NCBI GenBank assembly: GCA_017450695.1
Contig: JAFSTA010000097.1
Coordinates: forward strand, 1-42,257
Source: Kiritimatiellia bacterium
GTDB taxonomy: Bacteria > Verrucomicrobiota > Kiritimatiellia > RFP12 > UBA1067
Length of the DNA: 42,257 bases
Reading direction: 5' to 3'
The position numbers were made by a program, and so were the translations under genes. This document shows, piece after piece, positions 31,773-38,749 of this stretch (positions are counted from its first letter, which is position 1; the number at the start of each line of letters is the position of its first letter). Below the pieces are notes generated by a model that was given only the letters and a program-made list of their open reading frames with translations, was not told the origin of the DNA and ran no database searches.

Positions 31773-31800
31773 GCGGCATACGATGCCGCACAACAGAATG
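31773..31800 (+). repeat. GCGGCAT hairpin repeat, copy 2
   Basis: GCGGCAT-acg-ATGCCGC with tail ACAACAGAATG. It shares hairpin and tail with 27086-27112; the loop differs by one base. Confidence 0.75.
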
Positions 31801-31824
31801 TGCCCCATGCGTGACTGATTCTGT

Positions 31825-31848
31825 GAAGCGGCACTCCTGCCGCTTTTC
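31825..31848 (+). terminator. Intrinsic terminator after the DUF721 gene
   Basis: AAGCGGC-actcct-GCCGCTT (31826-31845) is a perfect 7-bp stem followed by TTCTT. It sits between the convergent DUF721 and toroid-protein genes and is suited to the plus-strand transcript. The loop is shared with the hairpin at 24171. Confidence 0.6.
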
Positions 31849-31854
31849 TTCGCT

Positions 31855-32988
31855 CTAACGCGCGTCGGCAAGTGCGAACAGGGAGGCGGAGTAGAGTCTG
31901 CCGCCGATTTCACCCCAGGTGTCTTCCTTGGCGTTCGGATGCCAGAACTTGCGGACGGTGTCGGCTTCTCTCCCTTCCCCTGCGGCGCGGAAGGCGATGA
32001 CCTTCGCGTAGTCGCGGTAACTGTCCGCTGGCTTTCCTTCGCCGTTCGCGGAGGAGAGTTCTCGGATGATCCGCTTGCCCAGCAGGGGAAGTCCGTCAAA
32101 GGAGGCGCCTGCGGTCAGGAGCGCGTGCGCGGTCAGCGCGCGCAGACTCTCGGAACGGGAAATTTGTCCGCCGCGATGATAGACCACCGTGCCGTTGTCG
32201 TGCATGACATCGCGGAGCCAGCGCAGTCCCTTTCGCAGCGGGAGGCGGGCCGCGGCGACGCCCTGTCTCTCGGCGAGGGAAAGTGCGCGGACGTTCCATG
32301 CGGTCAAGGCCGTGTTCCCTTGCGACCCGTCCTCGTAATCCCATCCGCCAGACTGCGTCTGTTCGTCCGCGATTCGGGTGACCGCCTTTTCGAGCGCGGG
32401 GCGCAGACCGTCATGCGTCGGCAACAGCGCGGCGAGGGCGAACGCCGTGATGGACTGGTTATAGGACTGCACACGACCTTTCTGCCCGAACGAGCCGTCC
32501 TCCTGCTGCATCGAAACGAGGGCGCGGCACGCCGCGTGAACGGAGTCGGACGACGGGTCGCGGGAGGCGAGCGCCAATGCGGCCAGGGCGGTCAGGGCTG
32601 GACGGTATGCCTCGTACCCGCCGGCGCGAACCGGCGACCAGCTGCCGTCCTGTTCCTGAAGGGATGCGATCCAATCGAGGTCATTTGAAACCGCGGGAGT
32701 CCGATCTGCGGACTTCCAGAGAAGCGATGCGGCCAATCCGAGGAGAAGGAGGAGAATGGCCGCGCGGGACATCCATTTCCGAAACCGGTACGAACTGAAC
32801 GCGGAGGGAAGGAAACTGCGAGAAGGCGTCACGTCACGCTCCGCTTCGACCTTCACGGCGGCAAGGATCCGGTCGGTCAGTTGCGGCGATGCGGCGGGTA
32901 GGGGAAGCGAGCGAAGGCGGGCGACGAGGGAGAGGAAATCCTCTCTGTCGCAAGGGGAAAACTCATTCAGGTGTTCGCTGATCGTCAT
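31855..32988 (-). CDS. Probable anti-sigma factor with alpha/alpha-toroid (squalene-cyclase/prenyltransferase-repeat) ectodomain
   Basis: The 377-residue protein has a short cytoplasmic N-terminus (residues 1-70), one membrane segment (about 75-95, AAILLLLLGLAASLLW) and an exterior part built of repeats: DWIASLQEQDGSW, ALVSMQQEDGSFGQ, ADEQTQSGGWDYEDGS and a VMHDNGTVVY repeat. QxxDGSW repeats are typical of squalene-cyclase/prenyltransferase toroids; no DxDD catalytic motif is seen, so a binding or sensing role is likelier than catalysis. Its ATG overlaps the sigma-factor TGA (ATGA), so translation is coupled, and location and topology fit an anti-sigma factor. This function is inference; a recognisable anti-sigma zinc motif (HxxxCxxC) is absent. 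Confidence 0.72.
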   Translation of the reverse strand: MTISEHLNEFSPCDREDFLSLVARLRSLPLPAASPQLTDRILAAVKVEAERDVTPSRSFLPSAFSSYRFRKWMSRAAILLLLLGLAASLLWKSADRTPAVSNDLDWIASLQEQDGSWSPVRAGGYEAYRPALTALAALALASRDPSSDSVHAACRALVSMQQEDGSFGQKGRVQSYNQSITAFALAALLPTHDGLRPALEKAVTRIADEQTQSGGWDYEDGSQGNTALTAWNVRALSLAERQGVAAARLPLRKGLRWLRDVMHDNGTVVYHRGGQISRSESLRALTAHALLTAGASFDGLPLLGKRIIRELSSANGEGKPADSYRDYAKVIAFRAAGEGREADTVRKFWHPNAKEDTWGEIGGRLYSASLFALADAR

Positions 32989-33578
32989 TTCTTCTTTCCT
33001 TTCACCGGAGTGCCGGATTCGTCGTTCTTTAAAAACTCCCGCATTCTCCCGAGGGCGTGAAACATGCGCGATTTCACGGTTCCCTCCGGGATTCCCAGAA
33101 TGCGCCCGATCTCCGCGTAGGGGCGTTCCTCGAAGACGCCCAGCACGACGACCTGCCGCAATCCGTCGGGGAGTGTTTCCAGCAAACGCAACACGTCCTG
33201 CCGATTTTCCACATGCTGGGTGTCGGAGACATCCTGCTGTACCGGCGCGTCGATCGGTTCCTCCGGCATGGGTACTTCACCCCGTTCCCGACGTTTCCGT
33301 TTTCGCAACTCGTCGAGCCAGACCTGCCGGGCGACAAGCAACAGGAACGTCGTGAACTTGGCGGAGACCACATACCGGTTGCGATACCGGAAAATCCGCA
33401 AGAAGGTTTGCTGCACCAAATCCTCTCCGTCGTATTGAACGCCGGAACGGACGAAATAGTTCAAGAGGTTTTGCTGATGACGGGAAACCAGTACCGCGAA
33501 GGCATCCTGGTCGTTCTGTTCGCGAACGCGCACCATCAGGTCCTCGTCGGAGATGGCAGGATCTGCGTCTCGCGTCAT
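32985..33578 (-). CDS. ECF-type RNA polymerase sigma factor
   Basis: The 197-residue product has region 2 (DQDAFAVLVSRHQQNLLNYF; EDLVQQTFLRIFRYRNRY; FTTFLLLVARQVWLDELRKRKRR) and region 4 (LRLLETLPDGLRQVVVLGVFEERPYAEIGRILGIPEGTVKSRMFHALGRMREFL), joined by a short acidic linker, without region 1 or 3. ATG 33578 overlaps the cvpA stop (ATGA) and has GGAAGC upstream; the longer open frame beyond it reads through cvpA in another frame. It directs polymerase to envelope or stress promoters and is probably held by the membrane protein translated next. Confidence 0.92.
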   Translation of the reverse strand: MTRDADPAISDEDLMVRVREQNDQDAFAVLVSRHQQNLLNYFVRSGVQYDGEDLVQQTFLRIFRYRNRYVVSAKFTTFLLLVARQVWLDELRKRKRRERGEVPMPEEPIDAPVQQDVSDTQHVENRQDVLRLLETLPDGLRQVVVLGVFEERPYAEIGRILGIPEGTVKSRMFHALGRMREFLKNDESGTPVKGKKK

Positions 33579-34087
33579 GGTTGCTTCCGGAGCGCGGGAT
33601 GGTTCTCCAGCGGTTTGACCCATTGGGAAATGGTATCGAGGAGAGAGGAGGTGTTCGCGATCGTTCCGGTGACGGGCTGGTGCGGGGTGATCCATCCCAG
33701 CGAGCAGAGGATCGAGAGAATGACCAATGCTTTCGCCCCGCCGATCACGCCGCCCAGAATCGCGTCGAACGGCTGGGGAACGACGAAGCGGATGATCTTG
33801 CGCAGAATATGGCTCGTCAGGATCCCGACCGAGATACAAGCCACGGTGATCAGCACGAACCCCGCGAGCTGGTTCGCGAACTGAGACGCCCCAAGCAACT
33901 GGCTTTCCTGCGCCCACGTGGAGAGGGGCGCGGAACCGAAATAGGCGGTCAGGGCGGCAGCGCCCAATCCCAGCAGACGTCCGATCTCGCCGGAACAACC
34001 GTGCTTGAATCCCAGCACGATCAGCACGAGGATTCCGCCGAGAATCAGATAGTCAAGCCCCTGTAGCGAATGCAAGAATGTGTCCAT
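33575..34087 (-). CDS. CvpA-family membrane protein
   Basis: The 170-residue product has four hydrophobic segments (LDYLILGGILVLIVLGFKHG; GRLLGLGAAALTAYFG; FANQLAGFVLITVACISVGILT; FDAILGGVIGGAKALVILSILCSLGW) and the CvpA signature of a Gly-rich third-fourth pair (PFDAILGGVIGGAKAL). CvpA proteins are inner-membrane proteins linked to colicin V production, purF and envelope stress or bile resistance in enteric bacteria. The start is 15 nt after the TPR lipoprotein stop, and the end overlaps the sigma ATG, placing it inside an envelope-stress operon. Its molecular role is not known. Confidence 0.82.
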   Translation of the reverse strand: MDTFLHSLQGLDYLILGGILVLIVLGFKHGCSGEIGRLLGLGAAALTAYFGSAPLSTWAQESQLLGASQFANQLAGFVLITVACISVGILTSHILRKIIRFVVPQPFDAILGGVIGGAKALVILSILCSLGWITPHQPVTGTIANTSSLLDTISQWVKPLENHPALRKQP

Positions 34088-34102
34088 GTAAGCCCGGCCC
34101 GA

Positions 34103-35260
34103 TTAGAGAGATTTCAACCATTTCTCGAAGGTTTCGTCCTTCGATCCGGACTTGAGCAGGGAAAGGTAGAAGTTCCCGTATGCGCGCGCCTCCGGAATTT
34201 TTTTTTGCAGATGGTAAAGGGAGGAGATCTGCTTCAGCGTTTCCGGACTGAACGGAGAGCGGGCGATGGCCGTGTTCAGAATCGCTTCCGCCTCCTCGTA
34301 CCGTTTCAGCTGGATCGCCAGCGTCGCGGATCGCAGATAGCAGTCCTGGTGGGTGGGCTGCAGTCGCGAAGCGCGCCGGAAAGACTCCAGCGCCTCCGCC
34401 TTCAGTCCTTGACGGGTGTAGGCGACACCCAGACCGAACTGTGCAGTGAACGCTCCGGCGTACTGGTTGATCGCGCCCTTGAAATGCTTGATCGCCTCGT
34501 TGTACTTGCGCGTGGCGAGAGCTTCACTTCCCAGCTCGATCAGCTTTTCAGCCTTCGCCTTCGCGGCGGCGTCCGGCTTTTCGACGGGACGGGCGTTCCG
34601 GGCGATCACGCCCTCCAGCTGCTTGATTTTCTGTTCCGCCTTCCCGTAGTGGGGATCGTTCTGGTCGCAAAGGTGGGTGAAGAGTTTGAACTGATCCAAC
34701 GCCTCTTCGTAGAGCCGGTATTGGTCACGGTAGAGTGTCCCGAGGTTGTAATAGGTCGGGGCATATTTGGGATCGATCTTCTGCGCGTTCAGCAGGTGCA
34801 GCCGGTACTGGGGAAAATTGTGCTTCGAATACTCGACTCGTGCGATTCCGTTCAGCACCGCCGCGCGGGATTCGGGCGTGGCGAGATTCGTATTGTACGC
34901 CTGCCGGAAGTAACGCTGCGCCTCGTCGAACTTCTGTTCATGGAAAGCGATCTCCCCCAACCCGGCAAGGGCTTCGCCGTGTCCGGGTTTGTAGCTCAAC
35001 GCTTCCTTGTAGGCATCCGTCGCCTTCGCAAGTTCCCCCAACTGCAGGTAGGAGCTTCCGAGCAGGGTGCAGGCTTCGACCGAGTTCGGAATCAGTTCGC
35101 TCGCTTTCGCGAGCTTGGCGGCAGCTTCCGAAAAGTTCCGGACTTTGTACGCCGCGATTCCGTCCGAAAGACACTGCTGACCGGACTGACCCGATCCGCA
35201 CCCGGTCAACACGAGACAGACGGCGATGATAGAAAAACAACCCAAAATAATCTTGTTCAT
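34103..35260 (-). CDS. TPR-repeat lipoprotein
   Basis: The 385-residue product begins MNKIILGCFSIIAVCLVLTGCG, a lipoprotein signal with lipobox LTGC and Cys21. At least six tetratricopeptide repeats follow, e.g. ACTLLGSSYLQLGELAKATDAYKEALSYKP, ALAGLGEIAFHEQKFDEAQRYFRQAY, TYYNLGTLYRDQYRLYEEALDQFK, KYNEAIKHFKGAINQYAGAF and LGVAYTRQGLKAEALESFRRASRLQP. TPRs mediate protein contacts, so it is probably an outer-membrane or periplasmic scaffold. It leads the cvpA-sigma-toroid operon. AAGGAT precedes the ATG and TATACT at 35318-35313 may be its -10. Partner unknown. Confidence 0.87.
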   Translation of the reverse strand: MNKIILGCFSIIAVCLVLTGCGSGQSGQQCLSDGIAAYKVRNFSEAAAKLAKASELIPNSVEACTLLGSSYLQLGELAKATDAYKEALSYKPGHGEALAGLGEIAFHEQKFDEAQRYFRQAYNTNLATPESRAAVLNGIARVEYSKHNFPQYRLHLLNAQKIDPKYAPTYYNLGTLYRDQYRLYEEALDQFKLFTHLCDQNDPHYGKAEQKIKQLEGVIARNARPVEKPDAAAKAKAEKLIELGSEALATRKYNEAIKHFKGAINQYAGAFTAQFGLGVAYTRQGLKAEALESFRRASRLQPTHQDCYLRSATLAIQLKRYEEAEAILNTAIARSPFSPETLKQISSLYHLQKKIPEARAYGNFYLSLLKSGSKDETFEKWLKSL

Positions 35261-35414
35261 GTCGCGAAGATCCTTCTACGAGTTCGGAAACACAATCGCA
35301 AAAAACAAAAACAGTATAACCTTTTTCGAGGAGAAAGAAAAGGGGAAAATGGGAGCGACAGGGAGAATCGCGCCGTTCCCGACGCGGCACAGAACAGGAA
35401 CGGCGGGCTATCCG

Positions 35415-36386
35415 CTACGGACCGAGAAATCGGTCGAGGAAACGGTAACCGGTTTCGGTTGCGTCCGGAGGCGGGCGGTGTCCCGATGCGTGGTTCACGA
35501 GCAATAACCGTTCGGGATGCCCTTCGTATCCGGCGGCACGTCGCATCATGGCGCCGCTTGATTCGTCATCATACTTGCCCGCGATCAGGCAGAACGGCTT
35601 GCCGCCCGCAAGGGACAGCAGTCCCGCGTGATCCATCCCGCGCGCCCGAACCGTCTCCAGTGTTTGTCCCCAGTACCACGGATCGCTCCAGTTCGTCTGA
35701 TCCCACCCGATTCCGAAATCGCTGGCCACGATGACACGGATGCGCGGGTCGAGACATCCCGCATAGAAGGCCATCTTGCCGCCGAGCGAATGCCCGATGA
35801 TACCAATGCGATTCGTATCGACGCGCGGATCCGCGGCCAGCAGGTCGATGAGCAGTCGCGTGTCAAAGGTCAGCTTGCCGATGCCCGTCCATCCCGGCCA
35901 ATCACGCCGCAGTCTTTCCCCGACGTGCCGCCATTTCTTCCAGGCGTCCTGCGGCGCGTCATCGGGACGATAGGTCAAGTGGTAAGCCTCCGCCGATGCG
36001 GTGACATAACCGCGACGCGCCAGCGCGGCCATGTACGCGATTTCCGCATAGCGCGTCAGGTTCGTCTCGGCGGAACCGGACGAAGTTCCATTCCCGCCGG
36101 TTTTCGGATCGAATCCCAACATCGCCTCCGGGAAATAGAACGGGGCTGCGACTGCGGGGAGGGGTGCTTTACCTTGACGGGGGACTGCCAGCAACACACG
36201 TTGCGAGGTGCCGGGACCGTTCGCCTGCCGGTACTCCTCCACGTCGAAGCCGTCGCACCGGTAAACGCCCAGTTTCTCAACGCGGCGAGGAAACGCCGCG
36301 TACCCGGGCGGCGCGTCCAGATATTCGCTCCACTCTCCGAATGCGCTGCACGCGATGGTGGCGACCGCGAGACAAATCCATTTCAT
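35415..36386 (-). CDS. Secreted alpha/beta-hydrolase (dienelactone hydrolase/acyl-esterase type)
   Basis: The 323-residue protein starts at ATG 36386 behind GGAGGAAGG and has a signal peptide (MKWICLAVATIACSAFG). GHSLGGKMAFYAG carries the nucleophile Ser, and NHASGHRPP contains the likely catalytic His; Asp is probably in the KYDDESSGA strand. Large hydrolases of this type with GHSLGG and an upstream FYFPEA oxyanion-loop region include acetylxylan, glucuronoyl and feruloyl esterases that remove side groups from plant polysaccharide. Alternative members are dipeptidyl or dienelactone hydrolases. The upstream open frame runs into the tandem repeat array and is not used. Confidence 0.75.
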   Translation of the reverse strand: MKWICLAVATIACSAFGEWSEYLDAPPGYAAFPRRVEKLGVYRCDGFDVEEYRQANGPGTSQRVLLAVPRQGKAPLPAVAAPFYFPEAMLGFDPKTGGNGTSSGSAETNLTRYAEIAYMAALARRGYVTASAEAYHLTYRPDDAPQDAWKKWRHVGERLRRDWPGWTGIGKLTFDTRLLIDLLAADPRVDTNRIGIIGHSLGGKMAFYAGCLDPRIRVIVASDFGIGWDQTNWSDPWYWGQTLETVRARGMDHAGLLSLAGGKPFCLIAGKYDDESSGAMMRRAAGYEGHPERLLLVNHASGHRPPPDATETGYRFLDRFLGP

Positions 36387-36483
36387 TTCGACCTTCCTCC
36401 CATACTTTCTTAAGGGGGCATCGCTCCCGCTTTCGAAATCAGGGATCAGCATAGCAAAAGCATACACGACAGTCAATCCGTGA

Positions 36484-36779
36484 GACGCGCTCCGTCGCGT
36501 CCGTTTTTTTCGCTGCCTCGTCAATTTAACCATTTCACCATTTAAAGCGTAGCGATTTATTTTTTCCCCCGCGGGGGAGGGACGCTCTTGCCGCGTCCAT
36601 TTTTTTCGTTGCCTCGTCAATTTAACCATTTCACCATTAAAAGCGCAGCGATTTAATTTTTCCCTGCGGGAGGGACGCGCTCCGTCGCGTCCGTTTTTTT
36701 CGCTGCCTCGTCAATTTAACCATTTCACCGTTTAAAGCGTAGCGATTTAATTTTTCCCCGCGGGGCGCGTCCCTCCCGA
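36484..36779. repeat. Tandem array of three ~95-bp repeat units
   Basis: Units begin at 36484, 36581 and 36674 (spacing 97 and 93). Each has GACGCGctccgtCGCGTC or a decayed form, a T-run with TCGCTGCCTCG, then TCAATTTAACCATTTCACC, AAAGCG(T/C)AGCGATTTA, a T-run and a CCCCGCGGGG-like palindrome. Relatives are at 13783-13833 and 29997-30115. The flanking stretches 36387-36483 and 36780-36802 hold no gene. Confidence 0.85.
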
Positions 36780-36802
36780 TCGGGTGAGCCGTCTGCATCC
36801 GC

Positions 36803-37138
36803 TCAATTCCAGAAGGTGTCGTTTTCGGCGACGAGCATCCTCGCGTGGCGGATGGAGAGGATATGCACCTCGTCTCCTACGGACTCGTACACGATTCGGT
36901 ATGGTGAGCAGATCAGTTGCCGAAGGCGGTCGGCGTTCGCGGGGATGGACTGGAAACAGACCACGGGAATGACGGTGCCAAGATTGGGAAATGTGGCAAG
37001 CCGACTGGCATGGCTGTCTATTTTTGTTTTCCAGCGAGCGGCATCCAGCGACGAAACTTCGATCCTTACCGTGTTGAGAACATTTGCGAGGAGGATCCTA
37101 GCGTGCGGCGACCACTTGAGCGTCATGGCATTCTTCAT
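36803..37138 (-). CDS. ParE/RelE-superfamily toxin
   Basis: The 111-residue product has the ParE/RelE fold pattern: LKWSPHARILLANVLNTV, ARLATFPNLGTVIP, LRQLICSPYRIVYESVGDEVHILSIRHARM. The conserved RIVY and HILSIRHARM segments near the C-terminus are typical of ParE-like plasmid stabilisation toxins, which inhibit gyrase, while RelE relatives cut mRNA in the ribosome; which applies here cannot be read. The gene overlaps the antitoxin by about 41 nt, antitoxin first, as in canonical type II modules. An internal ATG at 37126 is an alternative start. Confidence 0.82.
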   Translation of the reverse strand: MKNAMTLKWSPHARILLANVLNTVRIEVSSLDAARWKTKIDSHASRLATFPNLGTVIPVVCFQSIPANADRLRQLICSPYRIVYESVGDEVHILSIRHARMLVAENDTFWN

Positions 37139-37454
37139 CGCGCATCCACCCTTGAATCATCTCGTCCATCTCGCGCATGACTTGCTCATGCGGTATCCCC
37201 TTGCCTTCGGCGAATTCGCGACGGGAGATTTCGATGTCGCGGGAGAGTTCCATCCGGTCGAAGAGCGCGTCCATCGACTCGGCATCGACGAGGTAGGAGG
37301 CTGCGCGGCCGTTTTGGGTGATGAGGATGGGGCGGTGCGTCTCGCGGACGCGGTTGATGTACGAGGAAAGGTTGTTGCGGCACTCCGAGAACGGTACGAC
37401 ATCCTCGGACGGACGGCAGCGGCGAATCGGCAGATCACAAACTTCTGGCATCAT
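37098..37454 (-). CDS. Phd/YefM-family antitoxin
   Basis: The 118-residue protein carries the Phd/YefM DNA-binding fold: VVPFSECRNNLSSYINRVRETHRPILITQNGRAASYLVDAESMDAL. Its C-terminal part (SRDIEISRREFAEGKGIPHEQVMREMDEMI) should be the toxin-binding helix. Phd proteins bind toxin and repress their own promoter, often cooperatively with the toxin. It precedes and overlaps the toxin gene. A possible start two codons in from the 5' end (MMPEV) has no strong ribosome site. Confidence 0.85.
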   Translation of the reverse strand: MMPEVCDLPIRRCRPSEDVVPFSECRNNLSSYINRVRETHRPILITQNGRAASYLVDAESMDALFDRMELSRDIEISRREFAEGKGIPHEQVMREMDEMIQGWMRDEECHDAQVVAAR

Positions 37455-37555
37455 TCATCCTCCATTGGGCTTGACACGGCATATTGTGCAAAATTCTGTT
37501 CTGTCCGTCAAGAACAATCCGTTAACTGTGGCATAAATTTTCCCTTATGCGGGGG

Positions 37556-37839
37556 AGGCGCTTCGCGCCAGAGGAGGTGCAGGTGGGGCGAACCCTCCTC
37601 CGGGGGAGCCGTCTGTCAAGATGGGCGTAGCGGACGCGCTTGCTTGTCCTCCGTAGCCTTGCGTAGAAAGGATCGCGTCCGTTTCGGGGACGGCTACAAG
37701 CCACCCACCAACAACTACCCGCTAAACTTATCTCATGCGCTGGCATGGAGAATGCCGCCTTCCGTCGGTTTCCCTCACGCAGAATGAAAACTTCGCGAAT
37801 GGCGCTTCGCGCCATGCCTAGGCGGCGCAAAGCGCCGCC
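37556..37839. repeat. Spacer with family-A hairpins and a strong GC hairpin
   Basis: GGAGGCGCTTCGCGCCAGAGG at about 37556-37575, GCTACCCGCTA words at 37697-37726, GGCGC-ttc-GCGCC (37801-37813) and GGCGGCGC-aaa-GCGCCGCC (37821-37839), an 8-bp perfect stem followed by AAAAAA. No gene is seen from 37455 to 37859. Confidence 0.65.
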
Positions 37840-37859
37840 AAAAAATCCAAACTTTGCTC

Positions 37860-37885
37860 TTGACAATATGCGGGGGGGGTAATCT
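37860..37885 (+). promoter_or_regulatory. Promoter-like elements separated by a G8 tract
   Basis: TTGACA (37860-37865) is a perfect -35 and TAATCT (37880-37885) a fair -10, but the spacer is only 14 nt: ATATGC plus eight G. Three more G would give the optimal 17. This is the layout of slip-strand phase-variable promoters. It lies 74 nt before the small ORF at 37959. Confidence 0.4.
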
Positions 37886-37958
37886 TGAAAGATTCCATCC
37901 ACACGATTCGCTCTTCCGTTCCGCGCCGCGCGCCTTTCGACGCGACCGTGATAACGGA

Positions 37959-38072
37959 ATGACACGGGAAGAGATCCGCTTTCTCTTTCCCGGAACGTGG
38001 GGGAGAAGGTGCGATTTTGTTCGCATCTGCCAGATGTGGATGGAAAAAGAAAGTGAGGAATTGAAGTTATGA
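37959..38072 (+). CDS. Small unknown protein, possibly translated (37 aa)
   Basis: The ATG at 37959 opens a 37-residue frame, MTREEIRFLFPGTWGRRCDF followed by VRICQMWMEKESEELKL, whose TGA overlaps the ATG of the next gene (ATGA). In the same frame an earlier ATG at 37854 would give 72 residues but includes the promoter-like G8 tract. No family is recognised, and there is no clear ribosome site. The four-base overlap with the following gene is the main argument for translation; a decayed gene remnant is the alternative. Confidence 0.4.
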   Translation: MTREEIRFLFPGTWGRRCDFVRICQMWMEKESEELKL

Positions 38073-38347
38073 CCGAAATTGAAGAATGCAGTTCTTGGAG
38101 TGAACTCTTGAGACAGATAATCAACATCCCCATCAAACGTTTTCCTGATGAAGCGTACTCGGATGATGACATTCGAACGATTCTGACAACGATGCGGACG
38201 CGCACGGACGAGGCAAATGCGAATCCTGATGCGGAGGATCCATACGAAACGCGAGGAAAGGATTATGGTGAAATGCAAGAGATTTTCGAAAAGATGGCGG
38301 ATTACCGTGGCATCGTGATCCATGATGACAAAGGCGAAAAGGATTAG
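38069..38347 (+). CDS. Unknown acidic protein, 92 aa
   Basis: The product is acidic and mostly helical in appearance, MTEIEECSSWSELLRQIINI, ending in KMADYRGIVIHDDKGEKD, with no signal peptide and no recognised domain. GAGG lies about 10 nt before the ATG, which overlaps the stop of the small upstream ORF. The next gene starts 4 nt after its stop, and its ribosome site AAGGA lies within this gene's end, so the group is probably one transcription unit. The AT-rich, soft codon use differs from the GC-rich genes to the left and suggests acquired DNA. Function unknown; an antitoxin or immunity role is possible but unsupported. Confidence 0.6.
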   Translation: MTEIEECSSWSELLRQIINIPIKRFPDEAYSDDDIRTILTTMRTRTDEANANPDAEDPYETRGKDYGEMQEIFEKMADYRGIVIHDDKGEKD

Positions 38348-38351
38348 CGAG

Positions 38352-38726
38352 ATGGGAAATCGGGGAGAACTGGAAGACTTTTTTCGAGGATTTGGTGCAT
38401 TGTCCGACAAACGGGGGATGACCCCCAGTCAAGCTGCTGCTCTGTTTATGAGGTATCTCGCTTACGAGAAAGACTTAAAAGATGGTAAATCGCTAGACGA
38501 CTCTGGCTGGATGTTTTCCAAGTGGAACTTACCGCCTGGATTTAGTTCTGGAGGTCCCACTACCGTCAAGATACCGGATGATTATGTGGAGTGTGCTGAG
38601 TTCTGGAATAAATCTTCAGACGGTCGTGTGCGGGTATCAGAGCAGGGAATCCGTTACATCAAATGCAACTGGGATTTCTTTGGGAAATACTGCGAGACTT
38701 GCGATTCTGCGGGTGATAATTCGTGA
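38352..38726 (+). CDS. Unknown protein, 124 aa
   Basis: ATG 38352 is preferred to the overlapping ATG at 38322 because AAGGA (38340-38344) is 7 nt before it. The product has a helical N-terminus (MGNRGELEDFFRGFGALSDK; GMTPSQAAALFMRYLAYEKD) and a C-terminal part with two or three Cys (YIKCNWDFFGKYCETCDS). No signal peptide or known domain is recognised. Its stop overlaps the GTG that could open the SUMF1 frame, and the SUMF1 ribosome site is immediately downstream, so it is likely co-transcribed. Base composition is AT-rich like the gene before it. Confidence 0.6.
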   Translation: MGNRGELEDFFRGFGALSDKRGMTPSQAAALFMRYLAYEKDLKDGKSLDDSGWMFSKWNLPPGFSSGGPTTVKIPDDYVECAEFWNKSSDGRVRVSEQGIRYIKCNWDFFGKYCETCDSAGDNS

Positions 38727-38749
38727 ACGAACAAAGGAGAACAACGGAA

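Noticed and set aside
36387-36629. Upstream extension of the esterase with repeated KLTRQRKK peptide
   Set aside because: The peptide is a translation of the tandem DNA repeat; GGAGGAAGG and a signal peptide place the start at 36386.
36484-36779. Tandem array considered as CRISPR
   Set aside because: Units are continuous, about 95 bp each, with no unique spacers.
37775-38410. Minus-strand open frame opposite the small unknown genes
   Set aside because: Low-complexity residues and no ribosome site; the plus-strand genes have better starts and overlaps.
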